Shown: piece by piece, positions 57,012 to 63,585 of the stretch
How positions within the stretch are numbered: position 1 is the first letter of the stretch
Layout of the letters: the number at the start of each line of letters is the position of its first letter
DNA from: Lentisphaerota bacterium
GTDB taxonomy: Bacteria > Verrucomicrobiota > Kiritimatiellia > UBA8416 > JAIOPI01
Direction of reading: 5' to 3'
NCBI GenBank assembly: GCA_021413965.1
Contig: JAIOPI010000004.1
Span: forward strand, 402,772-466,771
DNA: 64,000 nt
Notes under the pieces: model-generated
The model's input: only the letters and a program-made list of their open reading frames with translations
Database searches by the model: none
What the model was told of the DNA's origin: nothing
Position numbers and translations under genes: made by a program

Positions 57012-57070
57012 TGGTGGTGGGGGAAGGATTCGAACCCTCGAAGGCGTAAGCCGGCAGATTTACAGTCTGC
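57012..57070 (-). tRNA. tRNA-Tyr(GTA), 3' part only: anticodon arm to CCA; integration site
   Basis: Minus strand, reading down from 57070: anticodon stem GCAGA / loop CTGTAAA (anticodon GTA) / TCTGC, long class-II variable arm, T-arm GAGGGTTCGAATCCTTC, then CCCCACC-A-CCA ending at 57012. The acceptor 5' strand and D-arm that should continue above 57070 are missing: from 57071 the sequence is unrelated. This is a tRNA gene cut by integration, with the rest of the gene expected at the other end of the element. Confidence 0.9.
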
Positions 57071-57128
57071 TTACTTTTCAATGCCGGCCTTACTATTGCA
57101 GCACTTGCACGGCTTACCACGGCTTATC

Positions 57129-57158
57129 TTGACTGACCCAAACCCGTATTCGTACACT
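57129..57158 (+). promoter_or_regulatory. Candidate promoter of the integrase gene
   Basis: TTGACT (57129-57134) and TACACT (57153-57158) are 18 bases apart, about 40 bases before the integrase ATG. It lies immediately inside the element border, as usual for integrase promoters. Found by eye. Confidence 0.45.
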
Positions 57159-57199
57159 TGCCGACAGGTGAGAACGAACGCCGACAACGGGGGCCATAC

Positions 57200-58615
57200 A
57201 TGAAGCCTATCACCGCCAAACGCAAGCGCGCGAAGCGCGGAACGGGTCGCCTGTACAAGGTGCACGCCGGGCGGGAATACCCCGCCGACTGGAAAGGTCC
57301 CGGCGAGTTCTGGCTGGCCTACACGCTCTCCGGAGAACGCATCATCAAGGCGCTGACAACGCCCGACGGAACCCCCATCACCGACCGGGAATCAGCGGAA
57401 CGTGAACGTCTCCGGACCATCGCGCCGACGCTGGCCGCTGACAAGGTTCAAACACTGCGACAGATTCAAGAGAAGCTGACTGCCGCACAAACCGAACTCG
57501 CCACCGCCACCAGCGCGGCCACCCCGGGTGTGCCCATCGGCGACGCATGGCAGACATTCGCAGCCTGCCGCACGCGGCCAGATTCCGGCGATGCCACCCT
57601 GCGCCAATATCGATTCCAGTGGCAACGGTTCGCCACCTGGCTGGCCACCGCACACCCCGAGGTAGCCACGCTGCGGGACGTCTCGCCAAATCATGCGGAA
57701 GCCTACGCGCACGACTTAGGCAACGCGGGCATAACGGCCGGCACGGCCAACAAGCATGTAGCCTTGGTGCGACTGGTTTTCCGGCATTTGGCCAAAGCGG
57801 CCAGCATCGTGGCTGATCCCTGGGCGGGGATTATGCCCCGCAAGCATCGCGCCCGCGGCCGCCGTGAATTCACCCGCGAGGAACTCGTGCGGGTATGCGA
57901 GTCAGCGAGCGGTGAACTGCGCACGCTGCTGGCGCTGGGTGTTTATGCCGGACTGCGGTTGGCCGATGCCGCTACCCTGCGGTGGACAGAGGTTGACTGG
58001 AAACGCAACCTGATTGCCCGTGTCCCCAGCAAGACGGCACGCACTTCGGGGAAGCTCGTGCGCATCCCGCTACACCCCACGCTGCGCGCCATGCTGGAAG
58101 CGGCGCTCACCACCGGCGCGGAATATGTGCTGCCGGGCATGGCGGCTGACTATGCGGCTGACCGCACCCGCATCACGGATGCCGTTCAGCGCCATCTGAT
58201 GGACAACGGGATCGACGTGCACGCGCCTGGGACGGGTTCACAGATCATCCGCGAAGCGTCCGGGCTTCCGGTGCGCGATGATCGCGGTCACGTCAAGCTC
58301 GCGCCGGCAGGCAAGCGTGCGGTGGTGGCGGTGGGCTTCCACTCCCTCCGTCATACCTTCGTCAGCATGTGCAGCGAAGCGGGCACACCTCTGTCCACGG
58401 TGCAGGCCCTCGTTGGACACGGATCTCCGGCCATGACGCGGCACTACCAGCACACCAGCGAAGGCGAAGCGGCGCGCGCAGTGGCCGCGATTCCGGCGCT
58501 GGTTGGTGGCGATGTAAAGCCTAAGCGCGAACCGCTACCGGCGTGGGCGCGGGCGCTTATTGAAGGCATGTCAGCGACAAACATGGCCAGCGTCAAGGCG
58601 GCATTGCTGCAGTGA
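57200..58615 (+). CDS. Tyrosine recombinase (integrase)
   Basis: 471 residues with a basic N-terminus (MKPITAKRKRAKRGTGR), a core-binding domain (about 112-205) and a catalytic domain. The catalytic residues are all present: Arg253 in GVYAGLRLADAATLRW, Lys278 in VPSKTARTSGK, His381-x-x-Arg384 in GFHSLRHTF, His407 in ALVGHGSP and nucleophile Tyr416 in MTRHYQHTS. The spacing between the Lys and the HxxR motif (about 100 residues) is longer than average. It should cut and join DNA at the tRNA-Tyr att site. GGGGG upstream of ATG 57200 supports the start. Confidence 0.93.
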   Translation: MKPITAKRKRAKRGTGRLYKVHAGREYPADWKGPGEFWLAYTLSGERIIKALTTPDGTPITDRESAERERLRTIAPTLAADKVQTLRQIQEKLTAAQTELATATSAATPGVPIGDAWQTFAACRTRPDSGDATLRQYRFQWQRFATWLATAHPEVATLRDVSPNHAEAYAHDLGNAGITAGTANKHVALVRLVFRHLAKAASIVADPWAGIMPRKHRARGRREFTREELVRVCESASGELRTLLALGVYAGLRLADAATLRWTEVDWKRNLIARVPSKTARTSGKLVRIPLHPTLRAMLEAALTTGAEYVLPGMAADYAADRTRITDAVQRHLMDNGIDVHAPGTGSQIIREASGLPVRDDRGHVKLAPAGKRAVVAVGFHSLRHTFVSMCSEAGTPLSTVQALVGHGSPAMTRHYQHTSEGEAARAVAAIPALVGGDVKPKREPLPAWARALIEGMSATNMASVKAALLQ

Positions 58616-58867
58616 TCAACGGCCGGACAGGCCACATTCCGTAACCTTCTGCACGCAAGGCATTTGCTCAACCCGAACCGCCTGCGCACCCCCCTGCCGC
58701 AGCTACCGGACCTGCTGAGCGCGATCCGACGCGACGCCCGACCTCCTCAGAAGGAAGCCCCCCCTTCCCTGCGCTAGACCGACGGCCCATCTGTGCACAT
58801 CCGGACCAAAGGGTGTCGATTTTTTGCGTAAGGTAAGGGCCCATGTGGCCAGAAAGGCAAAGATCGT

Positions 58868-59173
58868 ATGAGGCCAACGAACCTGCACGCTGAAGGGACC
58901 GCCACGGACGCGCATTTCCTCGCCTTGGTGCTTGGGGCCGCGACCGACCCGTCCCGCAAAGCCGCGATCCTGCGCGCGGCTGCAACCGGTAGCGACAAAG
59001 TGCACATGGGCACGGCGCGAGAGGCCGCGCAGATTCTCGGGACGTGCTCGCGTACCGTGGAAAGGTACGCGCGTGCCGGTTGCTTTTCGCGCGTGCATCT
59101 CTCGCCGCGAAAAGTGCGCTATCCGCTGCACGAGGTTGAGGCGTTTGCGCAACGCGGCATTGAGGGGACGTGA
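58868..59173 (+). CDS. Excisionase-like/MerR-type helix-turn-helix protein
   Basis: 101 residues. The C-terminal part GTAREAAQILGTCSRTVERYARAGCFSRVHLSPRKVRYPLHEVEAFAQ is a winged helix-turn-helix of the excisionase/MerR N-domain type (helix-turn-helix, then a wing with Arg and a helix ending in EVEAF). It could be the directionality factor of the element, or a transcription regulator. Located about 250 bases after the integrase; that gap holds no recognisable gene. Confidence 0.7.
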   Translation: MRPTNLHAEGTATDAHFLALVLGAATDPSRKAAILRAAATGSDKVHMGTAREAAQILGTCSRTVERYARAGCFSRVHLSPRKVRYPLHEVEAFAQRGIEGT

Positions 59174-59176
59174 TAG

Positions 59177-59530
59177 ATGAACACATCAGCAGCCCCCTTT
59201 TCTCGCCGCTGGCCTATTGGAGATGGATTGAGTGGCCCGGCACGCCGCGGCCATAGGATCAGCGACCAACTCAGCGCCGCCCCATTTCGAGGCCTTGGCG
59301 CGCCCGAAATCGACCGCCATCGGGCCGCAAGGCTGTCGACCATAGAAACACACCACCCCAAGTACGCCGGCGTTTTTCGCCGCGCGTACGGCGGCAAGAG
59401 CCTGCGCACCGCCGTCAACGCGTTTTGCATCGAGTGTAACGGCTTTGACGCCGCCGCCGTCCGCGCATGCACCGCGCCCGCGTGTTCGCTATGGACGCAC
59501 CGCCCTGGACGGGAACGGGGGCAGTCATGA
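59177..59530 (+). CDS. Small phage-type Cys-rich (putative zinc-binding) protein
   Basis: 117 residues. The C-terminal half has RAYGGKSLRTAVNAFCIECNG followed by AAAVRACTAPACSLWTHRPG: two CxxC-like Cys pairs (CIEC and C..PAC) in a layout seen in many small phage and prophage proteins ending in CPLxxxRxG. Likely zinc-binding; function unknown. GAGGGGAC precedes ATG 59177, and its stop overlaps the next start (ATGA). Confidence 0.65.
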   Translation: MNTSAAPFSRRWPIGDGLSGPARRGHRISDQLSAAPFRGLGAPEIDRHRAARLSTIETHHPKYAGVFRRAYGGKSLRTAVNAFCIECNGFDAAAVRACTAPACSLWTHRPGRERGQS

Positions 59531-60249
59531 GCGCAACGGGTTCCACGAACTCCGCCCCCGCCCCGGAGGCGGCAGATGCTGGTCCGCTTGCGGGACCGGG
59601 CGCGGTCGGCGGAGCCTTTCGCATCAGGATGTCCGCCATCAAGTTTGATGTTTCAACGCAGTGTCGGACCGGCATCGACCCGGCCACCGTCGTTCAGTAC
59701 GCGGAAGACAAGCGCAATGGCGCGACCTTCCCTCCGCCAGAACTCTACGGCACCAAGGCGTGCTGTTGGATTGGCGACGGTTGGCACCGGATCGAGGCCG
59801 ACCGCAAGAACGGCTTGAAGGAGATCGACGCCATACTCAGACCCGGTAACCGGCTTGACGCGCTGCGGCATGCGCTGAAGGCGAATTCCAGTCACGGGAA
59901 GCAGCGCAGCAAGGCGGACAAGCGCCGGGCGGTAACACTGGCTTTGGCGGAGTTTTCCGACCTGTCGAGCAGACAGATCAGCGAGCTGTGCGACGTATCA
60001 CACACGTTCGTCGAGACCGTTCGATCAGGTGGCAACGTTGCCACCTCCGCCACCCGAATCGGAGCGGACGGCAAACGGTACTCAGGTGGCAACGTTGCCA
60101 CCTCGAAACCGACCGCCTTTGACCTGGAAAACGTACGCGCGCAACTGCGGGAGGCGTTTGGCAAGCTGTTCTCCCGATGCCCGGCGGATCGGAGGCGCGA
60201 CCTTGGCTCCATGGTGGCGGCGCTGCTCAAGGAGGTGCAGGGTGAATGA
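59527..60249 (+). CDS. ParB-like nuclease/HTH protein with duplicated GGNVATS segment
   Basis: 240 residues. The ParB/sulfiredoxin-like core is DPATVVQYAEDKRNGATFPPP followed by WIGDGWHRIEADRKNG (GDGWHR, about 83-88), then a helix-turn-helix-like part KRRAVTLALAEFSDLSSRQISELCDVSHTFVETVRS (about 132-167). After the HTH the segment GGNVATS occurs twice (168-174 and 187-193), separated by RIGADGKRY; both copies are encoded by the same perfect 20-bp DNA palindrome. In chromosomal and plasmid systems ParB-type proteins bind such sites. Overlaps the Cys4 gene (ATGA) and the Toprim gene. Confidence 0.8.
   Translation: MSATGSTNSAPAPEAADAGPLAGPGAVGGAFRIRMSAIKFDVSTQCRTGIDPATVVQYAEDKRNGATFPPPELYGTKACCWIGDGWHRIEADRKNGLKEIDAILRPGNRLDALRHALKANSSHGKQRSKADKRRAVTLALAEFSDLSSRQISELCDVSHTFVETVRSGGNVATSATRIGADGKRYSGGNVATSKPTAFDLENVRAQLREAFGKLFSRCPADRRRDLGSMVAALLKEVQGE
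60027..60103. promoter_or_regulatory. Two perfect 20-bp palindromes, candidate ParB-like/operator sites inside the gene
   Basis: AGGTGGCAACGTTGCCACCT occurs at 60027-60046 and again at 60084-60103. Each copy is its own reverse complement, and the copies are 57 bases apart start to start, a multiple of three. Likely a binding site for the encoded ParB/HTH protein or the XRE protein. Confidence 0.75.
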
Positions 60250-61126
60250 TATAGACGCTATTGTCGAAACCGTCGCGTGGGCTGGTGTCGACCGCAACTA
60301 CAGGCCAAGCGCCGATACTGCGGACCTGCTGAATCGGGCTCTCGCGTATGTTCACAGTGTGCCCTACCCGGTATCATTGCGATGGGTCTGCTACCGACTC
60401 CTGCAGGACGGCATGCTGTCATCGAAGGACGATTTTGAATCGTTCAAGGGACTGTCGGCGCGTGCCCGCAAAGCATTTTGGAACGGATGGACGCCCGACA
60501 CCCTGGCGGACGACACCAGGCGAGCCGTTGTGCGCGGGCAAGGAGACGGCAGCACCGAAGATTGGATTCGTCGCGTTGCGGAATATGGCGTGCGGTGTGA
60601 ATTGGACTGCTGGGCCGAGCAACCGGCATATGTGGAATGCTGGTTCGAGGCGGCCGCCATGCAAGGGCAATTCGAGCACTACCTGCAGCACGTGACACTC
60701 CGGCCCTTCAAGGGTGACGCCAGTATCCACTACAAGTGGACCATTGCGACCGACCTTGAGCGATTGGCAAGGCGCTACCCCGGCAAGCCGATCGTGATCC
60801 TCTACTTTGGTGATCTGGACGCGAAAGGGCTACAAATCCCAAAATCGGCCGCGCGCGATATTCGTAAATGGTGTTCGGTGGAATTCCGTTTCGTGCGGGC
60901 TGGCCTGAATCCCGAGCATCCGGCGCACTATCAGATACCGGCAAACATAGAGCGGCCCGGCTGCTGGCAGTGGGAGGCCTTGGACGATCAATCCGCGCGC
61001 CAACTCATTCTGGATTGCGTCTCGGAATTCGCGGACCTGAGCTTACTGGACGACGTTCAGCAACGCCAAGACAACGCCGAAAGACGATTGCGCGCGGCGC
61101 TGGTGGACATTGCGGAGCGATGGTGA
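60242..61126 (+). CDS. Toprim-domain protein (topoisomerase VI-A/Spo11-like phage type)
   Basis: 294 residues. The N-terminal winged-helix part PVSLRWVCYRLLQDGMLSS ... LSARARKAFWNGWTPDTLADDTR has the YRL-G...AR-G.....D-TR layout of plasmid and phage proteins related to the Topo VI A subunit. The Toprim core is QPAYVECWFEAAAM (acidic Glu, about 132-136) and IVILYFGDLDAKGLQIP (Asp191-x-Asp193). The pair Glu...DxD is the metal-binding signature of nucleotidyl-transfer/hydrolase Toprim enzymes, so it could be a primase, nuclease or topoisomerase. AAGGAGGTG before GTG 60242 fixes the start; its stop overlaps the next start. Confidence 0.78.
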   Translation: MNDIDAIVETVAWAGVDRNYRPSADTADLLNRALAYVHSVPYPVSLRWVCYRLLQDGMLSSKDDFESFKGLSARARKAFWNGWTPDTLADDTRRAVVRGQGDGSTEDWIRRVAEYGVRCELDCWAEQPAYVECWFEAAAMQGQFEHYLQHVTLRPFKGDASIHYKWTIATDLERLARRYPGKPIVILYFGDLDAKGLQIPKSAARDIRKWCSVEFRFVRAGLNPEHPAHYQIPANIERPGCWQWEALDDQSARQLILDCVSEFADLSLLDDVQQRQDNAERRLRAALVDIAERW

Positions 61127-62199
61127 TGGACTACCCATCCGCCAGAGCTGATTCGCTGGAGTTGTTCGTCAGAAGGCGCGTTAACCTCTCCGGGAAGGCG
61201 CGTCATGTCTACGCTGCTTTGCGCTGGATGGAGGCGGGTAAGTCCGGATTTTGCCGGCCTGTGTTCGCCGGCTACCGCACCATTGCCGACGAGTCCGCTA
61301 TAGACGTTACCAGTGTGAAATCGGCATTGCAGGAACTTCAGGCCAGCGGTCTGTGCGAGGTAACCATCGGCCGGCCGATCAAGTCGGAGAGACAGGCGAC
61401 ATCCATCCGGCGAAGAACCCTCGATGAGATCAAAACGCATTTCACAGAGGGCGATGATGATGCACACCGGCTTGCAACGGAATTGTCCGCACGCGACTTC
61501 CGCTTCTCGGGCAAGGTCATCAAACCGTGCTGGACCGTCGCCCGGACCGGCCGGGTGTGTTCATCGAGGCCGAACTTTCAAGGGCTTGCGGCCCCAGATC
61601 GCCGAGCGGGGTTGGCAGCCGGCCTGAGCCGTGGTGAGTGCTTGGTTCATGCCGACGTGCGGCAAGCAGAACCAACCGTTATCAAGCACCTGCTGAGAAT
61701 CCCCCTGGAACGCGACCTCTACCAGGAGTACATGGACGCGGTTGCATGCTCCAGAGTGGACGCGAAAAGGGCCATCAACACGCTCGCCTACTGCAAAAAC
61801 ACGTTGGCATGTTTTACCCACTGGCCGCCCCAAGCCAGGACCATGCTTGCTGATTACGTGAATCAGCTTTCCGAATACAAAGCGATGCTATTTGCCGAAT
61901 CACGAAAGTCCCGATCCGTGACCACTTTCACCGGGCGCAGCATCTTCGCGGAAAAGGGCGCCCGCCTTCATCCCGGGATCCCGATGAACTGGAGGGTGCA
62001 AGGCACGGTTGCTGACATCGTGAATGCGACATGCCTCCGCCTGCTGGATTCCGTCCGCATTGTCCTGCCCGTGCATGATGCCGTCTATGTTGTTATCCCG
62101 CGCGAAAAAGCCGAGATCGTCAAGGCGCTCCTGAGCGAACGCGCGCGTGAAGTCGGACTGACTATACAAGTCCAAGCGGAGTCGCTACACGCAGGTTAA
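61126..62199 (+). CDS. Winged-helix fused to a miniature family-A DNA polymerase palm
   Basis: 357 residues. Residues 1-115 look like a wHTH (SGKARHVYAALRWMEAG ... TIADESAIDVTSVKSALQELQASGLCEVT). From about 130 the sequence follows DNA polymerase I: TGRVCSSRPNFQGL (141-154, usual TGRLSSS.PNLQN), motif A HADVRQAEPTVIKHLL (Asp177, Gln180, Glu182), motif B SRVDAKRAINTLAYC (Arg210, Lys214, Tyr222), TFTGRSIFA, QGTVADI (292-298) and motif C PVHDAVYV (His317, Asp318). The Glu that normally follows the motif-C Asp is Ala. There is no 3'-5' or 5'-3' exonuclease domain and almost no thumb. Start ATG 61126 overlaps the Toprim stop; GGAG lies eight bases upstream. Confidence 0.8.
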   Translation: MDYPSARADSLELFVRRRVNLSGKARHVYAALRWMEAGKSGFCRPVFAGYRTIADESAIDVTSVKSALQELQASGLCEVTIGRPIKSERQATSIRRRTLDEIKTHFTEGDDDAHRLATELSARDFRFSGKVIKPCWTVARTGRVCSSRPNFQGLAAPDRRAGLAAGLSRGECLVHADVRQAEPTVIKHLLRIPLERDLYQEYMDAVACSRVDAKRAINTLAYCKNTLACFTHWPPQARTMLADYVNQLSEYKAMLFAESRKSRSVTTFTGRSIFAEKGARLHPGIPMNWRVQGTVADIVNATCLRLLDSVRIVLPVHDAVYVVIPREKAEIVKALLSERAREVGLTIQVQAESLHAG

Positions 62200-62256
62200 G
62201 CTGTGGGGAAAACCACGACAGGGTTTCACGCCCGTACAGCGGTTAAGCTGTGGGGA
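62194..62256 (+). repeat. Direct repeat GGTTAAGCTGTGGGGA, two copies
   Basis: GGTTAAGCTGTGGGGA at 62194-62209 and 62241-62256, exact over 16 bases and 47 bases apart. The first copy overlaps the stop codon of the PolA-like gene. Similar in style to iterons or regulator sites near a replication origin. Confidence 0.65.
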
Positions 62257-62618
62257 GAATCACCACCCAATACCACCAACGAGAATGGCGGTGGGGTGTG
62301 AAGGCGGCGGCGGGGGACCTGCAGGGGTCATTCCTGGCCGACCTCCAGCTAGGCCAAATTCATTCCGTGTCCGCGTAACAGCGGCTTCGTGGAGCAGGCG
62401 CAGGATTAGAAATCGGCTCGCTACAGCCCGGGATGAGCGGCCAGACGGTAGAAGCGGTATTGCGGTAAGCGCAATGCGTGTTGGAGGGGCCAGGCTCAGG
62501 CTGTTGCCGGAGTTCCGCTTACGTGCGGCGGTCCAAGTACATGGGCGGGTGCCTGGGCACCTGCGCCGCGACACCGGGCGGATGCAAAGACTGCTGTATC
62601 TCAACCCAGGAGCACGCG
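62257..62618. other. Non-coding gap in the element, possible origin/regulatory region
   Basis: No convincing gene on either strand. It follows the direct repeats and precedes the HTH gene. A small stem TGGCC/GGCCA lies near 62338-62360. It may be the replication origin or a control region. Confidence 0.35.
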
Positions 62619-62957
62619 ATGACACCCGCCGTTAAACACACCCTGACCGCCAAGATCATGGCCGCGGAGCACGGCGTAAGCATCCGCACCGCACGCCGCC
62701 ACATCGCCCGTGGCACGCTGCCCACCTCGGAGCGGCGTACCGGCCGCGACGGCAAGCGCTACCCCGCAGGGGGCATCGGACGTTCACCTCTTCATCGGCC
62801 CCTCGCTGTCGCACGCGCCAACATTCGGCGCGCAGCCCGTGCCGCCGAGTTCACAGCCGGCGACCGTGCCGTGCTCAATGACATCGTGGCCGAAGCCAGC
62901 GCGCTACTGAACACCTGGAATGACGCCATTGCCGCCTTGGGAATCGAACCTTCGTGA
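62619..62957 (+). CDS. HTH DNA-binding protein of the element
   Basis: 112 residues. A helix-turn-helix is visible in LTAKIMAAEHGVSIRTARRHIARGTLP, followed by RRTGRDGKRYPAGG (about 39-52), a motif also present in the ParB-like protein (RIGADGKRY). The rest is helical (VARANIRRAARAAEFTAGDRAVLNDIVAEASALLNTWNDAI). Probably an element-specific regulator or replication-associated factor. AGGAG six bases upstream supports ATG 62619. Confidence 0.65.
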   Translation: MTPAVKHTLTAKIMAAEHGVSIRTARRHIARGTLPTSERRTGRDGKRYPAGGIGRSPLHRPLAVARANIRRAARAAEFTAGDRAVLNDIVAEASALLNTWNDAIAALGIEPS

Positions 62958-62966
62958 GTGGGGCCC

Positions 62967-63170
62967 ATGACGCGCGTCGAAGAGGAGCAGAGAACAAGAC
63001 AGTCACTGGCGCGATTCGGATACCTGCGGGAGGAGAATCGTGTCCTGCGCAACCAAATCAAAAACCGCATCCTGCTGACCGACCCCGAGCGCCGCCGCCT
63101 CACGATTCAGGCGGTTTTTCCTCCCCCTTCAGCAGCGGCAGGAGTCGGCTTGGGCTTGTCCGGTAGATGA
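62967..63170 (+). pseudogene. 5' fragment of an IS transposase/integrase gene
   Basis: MTRVEEEQRTRQSLARFGYL followed by REENRVLRNQIKNRILLTDPERRRL is the characteristic beginning of rve-type transposases (ENRILR..IKGR.RLTD.ERR.LA). Similarity stops near 63102, where the frame continues into unrelated sequence and a terminator; the DDE catalytic part is absent. Confidence 0.6.
63095..63119 (+). terminator. Rho-independent terminator
   Basis: CCGCCT (63095-63100), loop CACGATTC, AGGCGG (63109-63114), then five T's (63115-63119): a textbook intrinsic terminator on the plus strand. It lies within the remnant ORF and overlaps the last codons of the minus-strand XRE gene. Confidence 0.7.
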
Positions 63171-63351
63171 GACATAGGCGCACGTAGTCAAGGACGTCGA
63201 TTCGCAACTCCCGCTGCTCAAGCTTGGAGACGCGGGTGCGGCAACAGCCGAGCGCGATCGCGACAGCCTGTTGGGTCATGCCTGCCCGACGGCGCTGCGC
63301 CTTCAGTGCCTGAACCAGACGTACATACCGCGGGTCGTAGATGGTCTTCAT
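63100..63351 (-). CDS. XRE-family helix-turn-helix regulator
   Basis: 83 residues beginning MKTIYDPRYVRLVQALKAQR, with an XRE helix-turn-helix in RRRAGMTQQAVAIALGCCRTRVSKLEQRELRIDVLDYVRLCLIY. GGAGGGG three bases before ATG 63351 is a strong ribosome site. Faces opposite to the other element genes, a common position for a repressor. Could bind the palindromes or the direct repeats of the element (inference). Confidence 0.83.
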   Translation of the reverse strand: MKTIYDPRYVRLVQALKAQRRRAGMTQQAVAIALGCCRTRVSKLEQRELRIDVLDYVRLCLIYRTSPSRLLPLLKGEEKPPES

Positions 63352-63585
63352 TGTCCCCTCCAAGCCGGATTGTCCATGCGCCCAGCCAGTTCCCCCATTC
63401 CCAGCGTACCCTCGGCGGGTGCATTCTCCTCGTCATACCGTGGGTTTAGGTGTCGGCGCCATCGATCGCGACGGCCGAACGAATGCCCGGTCTTGGGGAT
63501 TCGCGCCGTTGCTGGCATACGGGGCGGTGTGCAACACCTGGTCGAACAAGTCAGAGATCCCGTGCCGCACACCCGCAATGAGGCC

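Noticed and set aside
57012..57070. tRNA-Tyr interrupted by an intron rather than by an element
   Set aside because: No 5' half (D-arm/acceptor) follows within the window and an integrase gene lies directly inside the break.
57378..58453. Minus-strand frames opposite the integrase
   Set aside because: Short shadows without ribosome sites or domains.
63376..63585. Extending the primase-like gene up to ATG 63376
   Set aside because: The frame is open but the residues are Arg/Pro/Ser-rich with no zinc-finger pattern; start left uncertain.
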